Assembly (NCBI RefSeq): GCF_000956595.1
Contig: NZ_JYOO01000002.1
Location: forward strand, 186,001 to 250,000
Direction of reading: 5' to 3'
Origin: Priestia aryabhattai B8W22
GTDB lineage: Bacteria > Bacillota > Bacilli > Bacillales > Bacillaceae_H
DNA length: 64,000 nucleotides
How positions within the stretch are numbered: position 1 is the stretch's first letter; each line of letters opens with the position of its first letter. The translations under genes were made by a program, and so were the position numbers. Shown here piece after piece: positions 28,872-42,489 of the stretch. The notes under the pieces are model-generated. The model made no database searches, was not told the DNA's origin, and worked only from the letters and a program-made list of their open reading frames with translations.

Positions 28872-31286
28872 TTACATCATCGAGTATGGATTCAAATCAA
28901 TGGTAATCGTTAAATTTTCTTTCTGCATTTCCGCTTGATAACGTTCTAATATATATTTCAACAGCGGAATCAGGCTTGGTTCCAGCTTGTATTTTAACAT
29001 GCATTGATAGCGATATCTATCTTTTATCTTAGCAATCGGAGATGCGACTGGCCCTAAGATCGTTGTTTGCGGCGAAAGTTTCTGACGCAGATACTGCGAA
29101 ATTTTGTCTGTAACAGACACCACTTTTGCAATATTTTCATGAGATACCGTTACAAGCGCCAAGTAAAAGAAAGGCGGATATTTATGCATTTTACGAATTT
29201 CCATCTCCTGCTTATAAAACGCATCGTAATCATGCTGACTCGCAAGTTGAATACTGTAGTGCTCAGGCGTGTACGTTTGAATCACTACTTCTCCTGGAAG
29301 CTTGTGGCGTCCTGCTCTCCCGCTTACTTGAGTTAAAAGCTGAAACGTTTTTTCAGATGCACGAAAGTCAGGTAAATTCAGCATCGTATCTGCTGTTAAA
29401 ACTCCTACAAGCGTGACGTTTGGAAAGTCTAGTCCTTTCGCAATCATCTGCGTCCCTAGTAAAATTTGCGCTTCTCCACTTGCAAACTTGTTCAGGAGCT
29501 TTTCATGCGCGCCTTTTCGGCTTGTCGTATCAACATCCATTCGAACGACTCTAGCCTCAGGCAGCACTTTTGTTAATTCTTCTTCCACTTTTTGTGTACC
29601 AGATCCAAAAAAGCGGATATGTTCGCTGTGGCATTCTGGGCACTCAGTGTGCACATGCTCTTCGTGTCCGCAGTAATGGCATTTTAATTTATTTTGATAG
29701 CGGTGATACGTTAGTGAAATTTCACAGTGCTCACATGTCGGAACGTAACCGCAGTCCCTGCACATAACAAAAGAAGAATGACCTCTTTTATTTAAAAATA
29801 AAACGATTTGCTCTCCTTTTTCCAAACGGTCTTTCATCTTTTCAAACAGCATAGTCGAAAACATAGAGCGATTGCCGCCGCGAAGCTCTTCTCTCATATC
29901 AACAATATCCACCGACGGCATTGATGACTTATTCATTCTTTGCTTTAACGTCAGCAGCTTATACACACCTTTTTGCGCTCTTGCAAAGGACTCAAGCGTT
30001 GGCGTTGCACTTCCTAAAATGACGGGACACTGATGATGCTGCCCTCGGTAAATGGCTACATCTCTTGCATGATAGCGGGGGTTTTCTTCTTGTTTATAAC
30101 TCGTCTCATGTTCTTCATCGATAATAAGAAGGCCCAAGTTTTCAAATGGAGCAAATACAGCAGAGCGGGCCCCTACCACAACGGATACTTCTTTTCGCTG
30201 AATTTTTCGCCATTCATCGTATTTTTCTCCAGTAGACAAGCCGCTATGAAGCACAGCAACTTTTGAGCCGAATCGCTCTTTAAAACGCTTGACCATCTGA
30301 GGAGTAAGTGAAATCTCCGGAACAAGCATAATCGCTTCTTTCCCTTTTTTTAACACTTGATCAATTGATTGGAGATACACTTCCGTTTTTCCGCTCCCGG
30401 TTACTCCGTACATTAAAAACACATCGTGAAGATTTTCTTCGATGTCATGCAGAATTGGTGCGATTGCCTCAGCTTGTTCATCCGTCAATTGAAAAGGCTT
30501 TGATGGTGTAAAGTATCGGTCTTGATAAGGATCACGGTATATTTCAATTTCCGTTTCCGCTAAGAGTCCTTTGGTAATCAGCGCTTTTATAGGAGCCGAG
30601 GTAATCTGCAAACCTTCCGCTAGTTCTTTTATGGCTACTTCTTCATTTCGATCGAGCATAAAAGACAGCACTTGTTTTTGCTTTTCTGCCTGCTTATTTA
30701 ACTCGCTCATAAACTGCTGAATGTCTTCAAGGCCTTGATTCAGTTTTACGCCTTTTGCCGTTTTTTTGTTTCCTTTGTTTTTCACGACATAGACGACTTC
30801 AATTAGACCTTTTTGAATATCACGGTGAAAAGCAGGAGCAGCAGCTGTTTTTTCTACTTCACTCCACTTCAGCGAGGATCTTGACTGAAAAAACGGCTTG
30901 ACTTGCTCATGAAGCTGTTCGTATGCCTCTTTTGAAAGGAGTGACAGTTCTTTATCATATTTTGCTTTCATCGCCGCAGGCAGCATGACTTGAAAAGCTG
31001 ATATCATAAAACAAAGCGTTTTTTCGGTTAGCCAGTGCCCAATCTCTAACAGTTCAGGAGTCAGAACCGGCGTTAAATCAAGCAGGTCAGCAATTGGTTT
31101 AACACGCTTGACTTCGGCCTCTTCTTTAAGGGCCACCACAAACCCTTGAACTTTTCTAGGACCAAACGGAACGACAACTCGCATACCCGGAACAATAATC
31201 CCTTTCCATTTGTCAGGAATAGCGTAGTCAAAAGCACGATCTGTTTGTTTAGCAGCCACGTCCACAATTACACTAGCTACACTCAT
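28872..31286 (-). CDS. priA: Primosomal helicase PriA
   Basis: Replication restart helicase. The 804-residue protein has an N-terminal DNA-binding domain, Walker A GVTGSGKTEVYLQ, a DEEH box, a zinc-binding insertion with eight cysteines (CRDCGYVPTCEHC through CHYCGHEEHVHTECPEC), and helicase motifs up to QVSGRAGR. It overlaps coaBC by 4 bp (ATGA), so it is translationally coupled. Confidence 0.97.
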   Translation of the reverse strand: MSVASVIVDVAAKQTDRAFDYAIPDKWKGIIVPGMRVVVPFGPRKVQGFVVALKEEAEVKRVKPIADLLDLTPVLTPELLEIGHWLTEKTLCFMISAFQVMLPAAMKAKYDKELSLLSKEAYEQLHEQVKPFFQSRSSLKWSEVEKTAAAPAFHRDIQKGLIEVVYVVKNKGNKKTAKGVKLNQGLEDIQQFMSELNKQAEKQKQVLSFMLDRNEEVAIKELAEGLQITSAPIKALITKGLLAETEIEIYRDPYQDRYFTPSKPFQLTDEQAEAIAPILHDIEENLHDVFLMYGVTGSGKTEVYLQSIDQVLKKGKEAIMLVPEISLTPQMVKRFKERFGSKVAVLHSGLSTGEKYDEWRKIQRKEVSVVVGARSAVFAPFENLGLLIIDEEHETSYKQEENPRYHARDVAIYRGQHHQCPVILGSATPTLESFARAQKGVYKLLTLKQRMNKSSMPSVDIVDMREELRGGNRSMFSTMLFEKMKDRLEKGEQIVLFLNKRGHSSFVMCRDCGYVPTCEHCEISLTYHRYQNKLKCHYCGHEEHVHTECPECHSEHIRFFGSGTQKVEEELTKVLPEARVVRMDVDTTSRKGAHEKLLNKFASGEAQILLGTQMIAKGLDFPNVTLVGVLTADTMLNLPDFRASEKTFQLLTQVSGRAGRHKLPGEVVIQTYTPEHYSIQLASQHDYDAFYKQEMEIRKMHKYPPFFYLALVTVSHENIAKVVSVTDKISQYLRQKLSPQTTILGPVASPIAKIKDRYRYQCMLKYKLEPSLIPLLKYILERYQAEMQKENLTITIDLNPYSMM

Positions 31287-32500
31287 TTTCTCAGCCCTTC
31301 TAACATTTCCTTCACTTCTTTTAACACCTCGGTAGCTACATCGTGTTTTGAAAGAATGGGAAGTTCTTTAGACTCTCCGCTTCGCTTATAGAGCGTCACA
31401 ATATTTGTGTCCGTCCCAAAACCTGCTCCTTCTGTCGTCACGTTATTGGCTACAATCATATCCAAGTTTTTAGATGCAAGTTTCTTTTGTGCATATTCAT
31501 CCACTTGTTCTGTTTCTGCTGCAAAGCCGACTAAAAGCTGGTGTTCTTTTCGCTCTCCAAGCGTGCGTAAAATATCTGTTGTTCTCTCTAGCTCTAATAC
31601 TGCTTCACCAGGCTGCTTTTTCATCTTTTGATCAAACACATGCTTTGGCCGGTAATCTGCCACTGCGGCTGATTTAATGACAACATCTGCTTCATGATAG
31701 CGCTGCATAACAGCTTCAAGCATCTGCTGCGCACTTTCAATTTGAACAACCTGGACCCCTTTTGGATACTCTAAATTCGTCGGTCCCGTTACAAGTGTTA
31801 CCGATGCACCTAACTTAGCAGCTTGTTCTGCAAGGGCATAGCCCATTTTCCCGGTAGAGCGATTGGTGAAAAATCGGACGGGATCAATGCGTTCTACTGT
31901 AGGTCCTGCTGTAACCAATACATTAATACCTTCAAGGATTTTTTGTGTATCTGATACTTTGGAAAAATAAGAGCCGATTAGTAAAACAATTGTTTCTGGC
32001 TCTTCAAGGCGACCTTTTCCTACATAACCGCATGCCAAATACCCTTCTCCTGGTTCTACAAAAGAGTAACCAAATGATGAAAGAGTGCTCATATTTTTTT
32101 TAACAGCGGGATGATCGTACATATGAACATTCATTGCAGGCGCAATCCACACAGGTGCAGTAGCGGCCAGCAGCGTTGTGGAAATCATATCATCTGCAAG
32201 ACCATTTGCTATTTTCCCTATCATATTAGCCGTAGCAGGAGCCACTAAAATTAAATCGGGCCAATCTGCTAAATCAATATGTGCAATTACAGATGGATCT
32301 TTTTCATCAAACGTATCTGTATAAACTGGGTTTCGAGACAGAGCTTGAAACGTAAGCGGCGTTACGAACTCGCGTGCTGAAGCAGTCATCATTACTTTAA
32401 CTTCCGCTCCTGCTTGTACTAATTTACTTGTTAAAGCTGCGGCTTTATATACGGCGATTCCGCCGCTAACACATAATAAAATTCGTTTTCCCTTCATCAT
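31283..32500 (-). CDS. coaBC: Bifunctional phosphopantothenoylcysteine synthetase/decarboxylase
   Basis: Two consecutive CoA biosynthesis steps. The 405-residue fusion has an N-terminal flavin decarboxylase (CoaC: CVSGGIAVYKAA, APAMNVHMYDHP, and the active-site Cys in ACGYVGKGRL) and a C-terminal CTP-dependent ligase (CoaB: TAGPTVERIDPVRFFTNRSTGKMG). The two leading ATGs (32500, 32497) are both usable. An extended -10 promoter lies upstream, after the rpoZ terminator. Confidence 0.96.
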   Translation of the reverse strand: MMKGKRILLCVSGGIAVYKAAALTSKLVQAGAEVKVMMTASAREFVTPLTFQALSRNPVYTDTFDEKDPSVIAHIDLADWPDLILVAPATANMIGKIANGLADDMISTTLLAATAPVWIAPAMNVHMYDHPAVKKNMSTLSSFGYSFVEPGEGYLACGYVGKGRLEEPETIVLLIGSYFSKVSDTQKILEGINVLVTAGPTVERIDPVRFFTNRSTGKMGYALAEQAAKLGASVTLVTGPTNLEYPKGVQVVQIESAQQMLEAVMQRYHEADVVIKSAAVADYRPKHVFDQKMKKQPGEAVLELERTTDILRTLGERKEHQLLVGFAAETEQVDEYAQKKLASKNLDMIVANNVTTEGAGFGTDTNIVTLYKRSGESKELPILSKHDVATEVLKEVKEMLEGLRK

Positions 32501-32580
32501 TATGCCCCCATCTATTTATCCCGCTCAACCAGCATCCGCTTGTTTACTCGGGTAACTATCTAAAGCTTTTCAATTCAATT

Positions 32581-32589
32581 ATTATACCA
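32581..32589 (-). promoter_or_regulatory. Candidate extended -10 promoter for coaBC
   Basis: On the minus strand TGG-TATAAT (32581-32589) lies about 80 bp upstream of coaBC and after the rpoZ terminator. No good -35 box is seen, which fits the extended -10 class. Confidence 0.4.
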
Positions 32590-32640
32590 TTTTTGTAGTG
32601 AGACATTCACTATCCTGCTTGAATACAAACAAAAGCATCA

Positions 32641-32677
32641 AAAAAATAACAACCTATAAAGTAGGTTGTTATTTTTT
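32641..32677 (-). terminator. Terminator after rpoZ
   Basis: TAACAACCTA/TAGGTTGTTA with loop TAAAG, flanked by A- and T-runs (minus tail TTTTTTTG). It ends the yloC-remA-gmk-rpoZ unit. Confidence 0.88.
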
Positions 32678-32680
32678 CAC

Positions 32681-32902
32681 TTACTGATGTTTAGAGTCTT
32701 CTTCTGCTACACCTTGCTTATAGCTTAATTGTTCAGCATTAATTTCTTCTAAAGCACAGCCTACAAACTTATAAGAAACCGGCTTTTCAATCGGCGTATC
32801 ATTGTGAAGCTGTAATTGACGAGCACGTTTTGCAGCTACTGTCACAAGCGTGTACTTAGAATCTAATTTTTCCATTAGAGAATCAATTGATGGATAAAGC
32901 AT
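32681..32902 (-). CDS. rpoZ: RNA polymerase omega subunit
   Basis: A 73-residue omega chain starting [20 protein letters not shown] with the family core VAAKRARQL. It aids assembly of the beta-prime subunit. The acidic C-terminus ends AEEDSKHQ. It follows gmk by 2 bp, the usual gmk-rpoZ pairing. Confidence 0.95.
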   Translation of the reverse strand: MLYPSIDSLMEKLDSKYTLVTVAAKRARQLQLHNDTPIEKPVSYKFVGCALEEINAEQLSYKQGVAEEDSKHQ

Positions 32903-32904
32903 GT

Positions 32905-33793
<889 letters not shown>

Positions 33794-33839
33794 AAGAAGC
33801 CTCCTGCTATACCAATATAATCTTTATCTTCCACGAAGG

Positions 33840-34715
33840 CTATTCAATATTTTGAACTTGCTCTTTTATGCGTTCTAATTGTGCTTTCATACTAATAACA
33901 TACTGAGCAATAGTACCATTGTTTGCCTTCGCACCGATTGTATTCATTTCACGATTCAGCTCTTGAACAAGAAAATCCAGCTTGCGTCCTACTGAATCAG
34001 GTGTATTTAATGCTTGAATAAATTGTGATACATGACTTTGAATTCGCGTAAGTTCTTCGCTAATATCTGCTTTTTCAGCAAAAATAGCTACTTCAGTCAG
34101 CACTCGCTGCTCATCGAAAGTACCTTCTAAATAGTCGCTCAGCTTTCTTTTAATACGCTCGCGATATTGTTCAGCAACTTCAGGAGCAAGCTGTGTGATT
34201 TTTTCGCGAATGTCTTGAATATCCTGTAAGTATCCCATTAAATCGTGGTACAGCTCTGATCCCTCTCGTTTCCGCATATCCACTAACTGATGAACAGCAG
34301 CTTCAACGGCTTCAAAGATTGCACCATGAATACTCGTCTGATCAGCTTCTTCTTCATAAGTTGTCATCACTTCAGGCATGTGTAAAATGTCTCGAATTTG
34401 AACAGATTGTGATAGCCCGTGCTTTTCTTTCACTTGCTGCAATGCATTCATGTATTCATCAAGCAGCTGCCAATCCGTCTGCAGTTTCTTTTTTGCCATT
34501 TCTTCACCTGAAATAGTAACAAATACTTCTACTCTACCACGTTTTATGTATGTTTGAACGATTTTTTTTATTTTATCTTCAATTTCAATTAATTGTCTTG
34601 GCATACGGATAACAATTTCACAAAAACGATGATTAACAGACTTCATTTCCACTGTTACTGATCGATTTTCCACTTCCGCTTTTCCGCGGCCAAAACCAGT
34701 CATACTTTTTATCAT
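33840..34715 (-). CDS. yloC: YicC-family endoribonuclease (YloC)
   Basis: The YicC family has been shown to be an endoribonuclease. It ends with the DUF1732 region (NREMNTIGAKANN) and begins MIKSMTGFGRGKAEVENR. ATG 34715 is chosen because GGATGTGAT gives normal spacing and the product is 291 residues, the B. subtilis length; the frame is open eight codons further. It leads yloC-remA-gmk-rpoZ. Confidence 0.92.
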   Translation of the reverse strand: MIKSMTGFGRGKAEVENRSVTVEMKSVNHRFCEIVIRMPRQLIEIEDKIKKIVQTYIKRGRVEVFVTISGEEMAKKKLQTDWQLLDEYMNALQQVKEKHGLSQSVQIRDILHMPEVMTTYEEEADQTSIHGAIFEAVEAAVHQLVDMRKREGSELYHDLMGYLQDIQDIREKITQLAPEVAEQYRERIKRKLSDYLEGTFDEQRVLTEVAIFAEKADISEELTRIQSHVSQFIQALNTPDSVGRKLDFLVQELNREMNTIGAKANNGTIAQYVISMKAQLERIKEQVQNIE

Positions 34716-34868
34716 TATCATCACATCCACTATGTACATCTTACATAAAAAGTATCATAAAAGAAAGTGTTAGCAAAAAAAAGAAATCTCTCTTCTTTAT
34801 TCAACCTGTAAAGGCTGCCTTCATGAGTTTTCTCATTTGGGACAGCCTGTATTAAAGTATAGCACAAT

Positions 34869-37547
34869 TTATGAAGGTTTTCTTGTTAAAAGTGAACCAG
34901 CAAGTAAAAAAGTTGGAAGGCTTGCAAGTCCTAAAATAACGAGCCATTCCCGCGGTGCAATGGCCATTGTATGGAAAATAGGCTGCAGCGGCGGATAGTA
35001 GATGGCCACCAGCATAAGGATAATAGATGAAATAACAGCTCCTACAAGATATAAGTTCTGAAATGGATTCCGATCAAAAATTGATTTTTCACTTCGGCAG
35101 TCAAATACGTGAATAAGCTGTGCCATGACAAGCGTGGCAAATGCAATCGTCTGAGCATACTGCAGCCGATCTGGATCATTGTCGTAGACAATCATGAACG
35201 CAGCAAGTGTAGCAGCTCCAATTAAAAATCCACGGCTGACTACTTTCCATCCTAATCCTCTTGCAAAGATACCTTCGCGCGGATGCCTTGGATGGCGCTT
35301 CATCACGTTGTCCTCTGGCTGGTCTAAGCCAAGAGCCATCGCAGGCAAACCGTCTGTTACTAAGTTTACCCATAGTATCTGAATCGGCACTAGCGGAAGC
35401 GGAAGTGCTAAAATCATCGCAAAGAGCATAACTAAAATTTCTCCTACATTTGATGCAAGCAAGTAACGGATAAACTTCCGAATATTTTCATAGATATTTC
35501 GCCCTTCTTTGATCGCTGATTTAATAGTGGCAAAATTATCATCAAGCAAAACGAGCGAAGACGCTTCTTTTGCTACATCTGTCCCGGTGATGCCCATCGC
35601 AATGCCTATGTCTGCTGCTTTAATAGCCGGTGCGTCATTTACGCCGTCGCCCGTCATCGCTACAATGTGATCTTTTGCTTGAAGAGCTTTAACAATTTTA
35701 AGCTTATGCTCAGGTGATACCCTCGCATATACATAAACATCATCTACTACTTCTTCTAGCTCTTCCTGCGTCATTTTGGATAAATCCGTTCCTTCCAAGA
35801 CTTGACCGTTTTTCGGTAAAATTCCGAGCTGTTTTGCAATCGCCTGTGCTGTAATAACATGGTCCCCTGTAATCATAACGGTTTTGATGCCTGCGTCTCG
35901 GCATTCTTTGACCGCTTGCTTGACCTCTGGTCTTGGCGGATCAATCATTCCTTGAAGCCCGAGGAAAGTCAGGTCTTTTTCTGCTTCCTTCTCTGTATGA
36001 ACACTCTCATGGTCTCCTAACGGCCGATAAGCAATAGCAATGGTTCGAAGCGCTTGGCTAGCTAACTGATCAATCGCTCCTTTTACTTCATTATGAACCG
36101 TTACCGACAGCGTTTGTTGTCTGCTTTCCCACAGAACATTTTTGCTGTTTATAAGCAGCACATCCGGAGCACCTTTTGTTATAACATAGCGCTTATGAGA
36201 TGCGTCTTCAATGACTACACTCATCATTTTACGCGTTGAATCAAATGGAAACTCTTCAATAATCGTAAACTGTTTTTGAATGTTTTCTTTTGTCAGCCCT
36301 GCTTTCATCGCGGCAACAAGCAAAGCCGCTTCAGTAGGGTCCCCGTCGATAACATATTCTTTATCTTTTCTCGAAATGGACGTTTGATTGCAAAGCAGAC
36401 CAAACACCAAAAGCTGCTGCAGCGGTTTTTCACTCCGTGTATCCACTTCTCTTTCCTCTCGTGAAAATATGCCAGTAGGTTCATACCCTGTCCCTGATAC
36501 TCTCCACGTCATCCCTCCCGACCAGAGGTGAGTAACCGTCATTTTATTTTGCGTTAATGTGCCCGTTTTGTCTGAGCAAATGACTGACGCGCACCCTAGT
36601 GTCTCAACAGCAGGAAGTTTGCGAACAATGGATCTTTGCTTAATCATGCGCTGTACACCAAGAGATAGCGCTACGGTTACGATGGCAGGAAGACCTTCGG
36701 GTATGGCAGCAACAGCTAAGGACACTCCCGCTAAGAACATACTGTATAAATCATGGCCTTGCAGCACACCAATACCGACAACTAATACAGTAAGTGCAAG
36801 AGCTACAACGATTAAAATTTTGCCTAATTGCTCTAATTTCCGTTGAAGAGGAGTAATCATGGCTTCAGCATTTTGAAGTAAATCAGCAATTTGTCCCATT
36901 GCTGTTTTCATTCCAATCCCTACAACGATACCTGTTCCGCTTCCTCGCGTTACAAGGGTACCCATGAACGCCATATTGTCCTGATCTCCAAGCGGTACTT
37001 CATCTCCTGACAATGCTTTTATTTGCTTAGCAACAGGCAAAGACTCTCCCGTAAGCGCTGATTCTTCAATTTCTAGACTTTTGGCTTCCATAATCCGAAC
37101 GTCAGCTCCGATACGGTCTCCGCTCGAAAACTTTACAATGTCTCCTACTACCAGCTCTTTAGATGGTAACTTAACCCACTTCCCTTCACGCATGGCTGCT
37201 ACTTGAGGAGCAGAAAGCTCTTTTAATGCATGAAGAGATTTCTCTGCTTTTCTTTCTTGGAAGAACCCTAAAAATCCATTAATTACCACAATGGCAATAA
37301 TAGCAATCGCATCGATGTATTCTCCTAAAAGCCCTGAAATAAGCGTGGCAGCTAGTAAAACCAGTACCATAAAATCTTTAAACTGCTCTAGAAACACAAG
37401 AATGGCTGGTTTTTTCTCTCCTTCAGTCAATTCATTAAACCCTTGTTGCTGCTGACGTGCTTTTACTTCTTTGTGTGTAAGACCATGCTGCCTGTCTGTT
37501 TTTGTTACTTCTACTATTGCTTTTTCACCTAATTCATACCATTTCAT
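34869..37547 (-). CDS. yloB: P-type calcium-transporting ATPase (YloB)
   Basis: An 892-residue P2A-type Ca2+ pump. It has the TGES actuator motif (LTGESLPVAK), phosphorylation site CSDKTGTLTQNKM, nucleotide domain ending in MTGDGVNDAPAIK, and about ten membrane helices with PEGLPAIVTVAL in M4 and NLVTDGLPAMALG in M6, both typical of calcium site residues. In B. subtilis its homologue acts in sporulation and spore germination. A separate unit; no strong terminator is visible before yloC, only an imperfect AGGCTG/CAGCCT hairpin near 34815-34850. Confidence 0.95.
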   Translation of the reverse strand: MKWYELGEKAIVEVTKTDRQHGLTHKEVKARQQQQGFNELTEGEKKPAILVFLEQFKDFMVLVLLAATLISGLLGEYIDAIAIIAIVVINGFLGFFQERKAEKSLHALKELSAPQVAAMREGKWVKLPSKELVVGDIVKFSSGDRIGADVRIMEAKSLEIEESALTGESLPVAKQIKALSGDEVPLGDQDNMAFMGTLVTRGSGTGIVVGIGMKTAMGQIADLLQNAEAMITPLQRKLEQLGKILIVVALALTVLVVGIGVLQGHDLYSMFLAGVSLAVAAIPEGLPAIVTVALSLGVQRMIKQRSIVRKLPAVETLGCASVICSDKTGTLTQNKMTVTHLWSGGMTWRVSGTGYEPTGIFSREEREVDTRSEKPLQQLLVFGLLCNQTSISRKDKEYVIDGDPTEAALLVAAMKAGLTKENIQKQFTIIEEFPFDSTRKMMSVVIEDASHKRYVITKGAPDVLLINSKNVLWESRQQTLSVTVHNEVKGAIDQLASQALRTIAIAYRPLGDHESVHTEKEAEKDLTFLGLQGMIDPPRPEVKQAVKECRDAGIKTVMITGDHVITAQAIAKQLGILPKNGQVLEGTDLSKMTQEELEEVVDDVYVYARVSPEHKLKIVKALQAKDHIVAMTGDGVNDAPAIKAADIGIAMGITGTDVAKEASSLVLLDDNFATIKSAIKEGRNIYENIRKFIRYLLASNVGEILVMLFAMILALPLPLVPIQILWVNLVTDGLPAMALGLDQPEDNVMKRHPRHPREGIFARGLGWKVVSRGFLIGAATLAAFMIVYDNDPDRLQYAQTIAFATLVMAQLIHVFDCRSEKSIFDRNPFQNLYLVGAVISSIILMLVAIYYPPLQPIFHTMAIAPREWLVILGLASLPTFLLAGSLLTRKPS

Positions 37548-37587
37548 TGCATCTTTTCACACCCTTTTATTTGTAAATGCACCTATT

Positions 37588-37602
37588 AGATTGTTACAAT
37601 CT
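37588..37602. promoter_or_regulatory. Perfect 15-nt palindrome between yloB and rqcH
   Basis: AGATTGTTACAATCT reads the same on both strands around a single central base. It lies 41 bp upstream of the yloB ATG and about 40 bp upstream of the rqcH -10. A candidate operator for an unidentified regulator. Confidence 0.45.
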
Positions 37603-37637
37603 TATATCGTATGCTTATTCAGACTCGTCCTAAAAAA

Positions 37638-37646
37638 TGCTATACT
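37638..37646 (+). promoter_or_regulatory. Extended -10 promoter of rqcH
   Basis: TGC-TATACT (37638-37646) lies about 45 bp before the rqcH ATG without a good -35. A GTCCTA (37627-37632) ... TAGGAC (37653-37658) inverted repeat brackets it. Confidence 0.55.
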
Positions 37647-37688
37647 TTTCTATAGGACAATTTTCAATTACTTAAGGATGTGAGCACT

Positions 37689-39401
37689 ATGTCATTTGAT
37701 GGTATTTTTACATATGGCATTTTACAAGAATTATCTGAGACCTTGGTTTCAGGACGAATTTCAAAAATATATCAGCCGTTTCCAAACGAGTTGATTTTAC
37801 AAGTACGCGCTAAAGGTGAAAACCGCAAACTTTTAATCTCAGCTCACCCTAACTATTCACGCGTTCATTTTACAAATGAGCCCTATGAAAATCCATCTGA
37901 GCCTCCTATGTTTTGTATGCTTCTTCGCAAACATTTAGAAGGAAGCATTATTGAACAAGTGTATCAGCTTGGATTAGACCGCATTTTAGTCATTGAAACA
38001 AAAGGACGAAATGAAATCGGCGACGTGACGTACAAGCAGCTTATTATTGAAATCATGGGAAGACATAGTAATGTTGTACTGGTAGATAAAGAAAAACAAA
38101 CGATTATCGACAGTATTAAGCATGTTCCAATGGCCTTGAACAGGCACCGTACGCTTCTACCCGGAGCTCCTTACGTACTGCCTCCTAGCCAAGATAAGCT
38201 TCATCCATTTGAAGCCGATGAAGAAACGGTGGTTAAAAAAATCGATTTTAATAGCGGAAAGTTAGCCAGTCAGCTAGTGCAGACCTTCTCGGGGCTTTCT
38301 CCTTTAATTGCAAATGAAGTGGTGTTTCGCTCTGGCTTAGCGAATCGTTCTACCCTTCCAAAATCATTTGTCGAAACCATGACGCTGATCAAAGAAGGTC
38401 AGTTTACACCGACTCTGACAACCGTTAATCAAAAAGACTATTTTTATTTACTGGAATTAACGCATTTAGAGGGTACGAAAAAAACGTATGCAACCATCAG
38501 CGAGCTTCTTGACCGCTATTACTACGGGAAAGCAGAACGAGATCGTGTAAAGCAGCAAGCGCATGATTTAGTACAGTTTATTTCCACTGAGAAAAAGAAA
38601 AATGAGAAAAAAATAAAGAAACTTGAGCAAACGCTGCAAAATGCAGAAAAAGCATCTGATTATCAGCTAGCCGGTGAACTCCTTACGGCAAATTTACACC
38701 TTGTCAAAAAAGGAGATGCGAAAGTGAATGTTATTAATTATTATGATGAAAATAGCGGTACACTTACGATTTCATTAGATCCGCAAAAATCACCGTCTCA
38801 AAATGCTCAAAGCTATTTTACAAAGTATCAAAAAGCGAAAAATTCCGTTTCGATTGTAATCGAACAAATTGAAAAAGCAAACGAAGAAGTACAGTATTTT
38901 GAATCGCTTATTCAGCAAATGGATACCGCTTCTCACAAAGACATTGCAGAGATTCGCGAAGAGCTTGTGGAAGAAGGATATTTGCGCAACCGTCAGCAAA
39001 AACAAGCAAAAAAACAAAAGAACACAACTCCTTCACTTGAACAATATGTTTCAAGCGACGGCACGACGATTTTAGTTGGAAAAAACAATAAGCAAAATGA
39101 GTATTTAACAAATCGCCTTGCTGCTCGTGATGACGTTTGGTTTCATACGAAAGATATACCGGGTTCTCACGTTGTTATTCGCAGCCAAGAGCCTTCAGAA
39201 GAAACAATTTTAGAAGCGGCTCACCTTGCTGCTTACTTTAGTAAAGCCAAGAATTCAAGTTCGGTACCAGTGGACTATACAAAAATTCGCCACGTAAAAA
39301 AACCAAGCGGTGCTAAACCTGGTTTTGTGACGTACGATAATCAGCAAACGGTGTACGTAACGCCTAGCGAAGAACTTGTACTGAAGCTGCGTCAGTCATA
39401 A
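37689..39401 (+). CDS. rqcH: Ribosome quality-control factor RqcH (NFACT family)
   Basis: Binds stalled 50S-peptidyl-tRNA complexes and adds C-terminal alanine tails that mark the peptide for ClpXP. From ATG 37689 ([12 protein letters not shown]) it has 570 residues, the B. subtilis length. The NFACT-N domain carries Asp97-Arg98 (GLDRIL), then HhH and coiled-coil regions (about 290-430), and the NFACT-R domain ([15 protein letters not shown]). The frame is open to 37680, but the SD (GGATGTGAG) fits the ATG. On the plus strand between yloB and pyrE. Confidence 0.96.
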   Translation: MSFDGIFTYGILQELSETLVSGRISKIYQPFPNELILQVRAKGENRKLLISAHPNYSRVHFTNEPYENPSEPPMFCMLLRKHLEGSIIEQVYQLGLDRILVIETKGRNEIGDVTYKQLIIEIMGRHSNVVLVDKEKQTIIDSIKHVPMALNRHRTLLPGAPYVLPPSQDKLHPFEADEETVVKKIDFNSGKLASQLVQTFSGLSPLIANEVVFRSGLANRSTLPKSFVETMTLIKEGQFTPTLTTVNQKDYFYLLELTHLEGTKKTYATISELLDRYYYGKAERDRVKQQAHDLVQFISTEKKKNEKKIKKLEQTLQNAEKASDYQLAGELLTANLHLVKKGDAKVNVINYYDENSGTLTISLDPQKSPSQNAQSYFTKYQKAKNSVSIVIEQIEKANEEVQYFESLIQQMDTASHKDIAEIREELVEEGYLRNRQQKQAKKQKNTTPSLEQYVSSDGTTILVGKNNKQNEYLTNRLAARDDVWFHTKDIPGSHVVIRSQEPSEETILEAAHLAAYFSKAKNSSSVPVDYTKIRHVKKPSGAKPGFVTYDNQQTVYVTPSEELVLKLRQS

Positions 39402-39402
39402 T

Positions 39403-39446
39403 AAAAACCCCCTTTCTATATAAAATATAGAAAGGGGTTTTTTTTA
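39403..39446. terminator. Bidirectional terminator between rqcH and pyrE
   Basis: AAAACCCCCTTTCTATAT / ATATAGAAAGGGGTTTT with loop AAA and T-runs on both strands. It serves the convergent rqcH and the end of the pyr operon. Confidence 0.93.
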
Positions 39447-39448
39447 GT

Positions 39449-40083
39449 TTAATTCATCCATGAAGGATCTGAAGGATTTTCACGCCATTTAAATAGCTTT
39501 TCCATCGCTGCTTCTTCAATGTATCCCGCTTCGTTTGCCGCCTCTACTAGCGTAGAGTAGTCTGTTAAAGAATAAACTTGAAGTTCTTTTTCTTTAAACA
39601 GCTGACGAGCTTTTTCCAGCTCATATGTAAAGATAGAAACAACTCCCAGTACTTCACAACCCTGCGCTTTTAATGCGTCGACTGCGGTAAACACACTTCC
39701 GCCAGTTGAAATCAAATCTTCAATCACAACTACTTTTTGACCTTTTGTTACTTTTCCTTCAATTTGGTTTCCTTGACCATGTTCTTTTGCTTTGCTTCGC
39801 ACATAGCACATTGGAAGCTCTAGCGCTTCACTTACCCATGCTGCATGAGGAATGCCAGCTGTAGCTGTACCAGCAATCACTTCTGCATTGGCAAAATACG
39901 TTTTAATTAAATGCTGCAGACCTTTTGCAATTTCTTTTCGCACTTTTGGGTAGCTAAGCGTTAGACGGTTGTCACAATAAATAGGCGACTTAATTCCAGA
40001 GGCCCACGTAAACGGATCGTTCGGTTGAAGGCTGACTGCCTCAATATCAATTAATTGTTTTGCAATTTCTTTTCGTAGTTTTG

Positions 40084-40087
<4 letters not shown>
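39449..40087 (-). CDS. pyrE: Orotate phosphoribosyltransferase
   Basis: Converts orotate plus PRPP to OMP. From ATG 40087, overlapping the pyrF stop (ATGA), it has 212 residues starting [16 protein letters not shown]. The PRPP motif [14 protein letters not shown] is present. An upstream extension to 40111 is discarded because of the coupling overlap. Last gene of the pyr operon. Confidence 0.97.

Positions 40088-42485
<2,398 letters not shown>

Positions 42486-42489
<4 letters not shown>

Noticed and set aside
34740-34868. Possible terminator or small RNA between yloB and yloC
   Set aside because: Only an imperfect AGGCTG/CAGCCT hairpin without a U-tract; too weak to call as a feature of its own.
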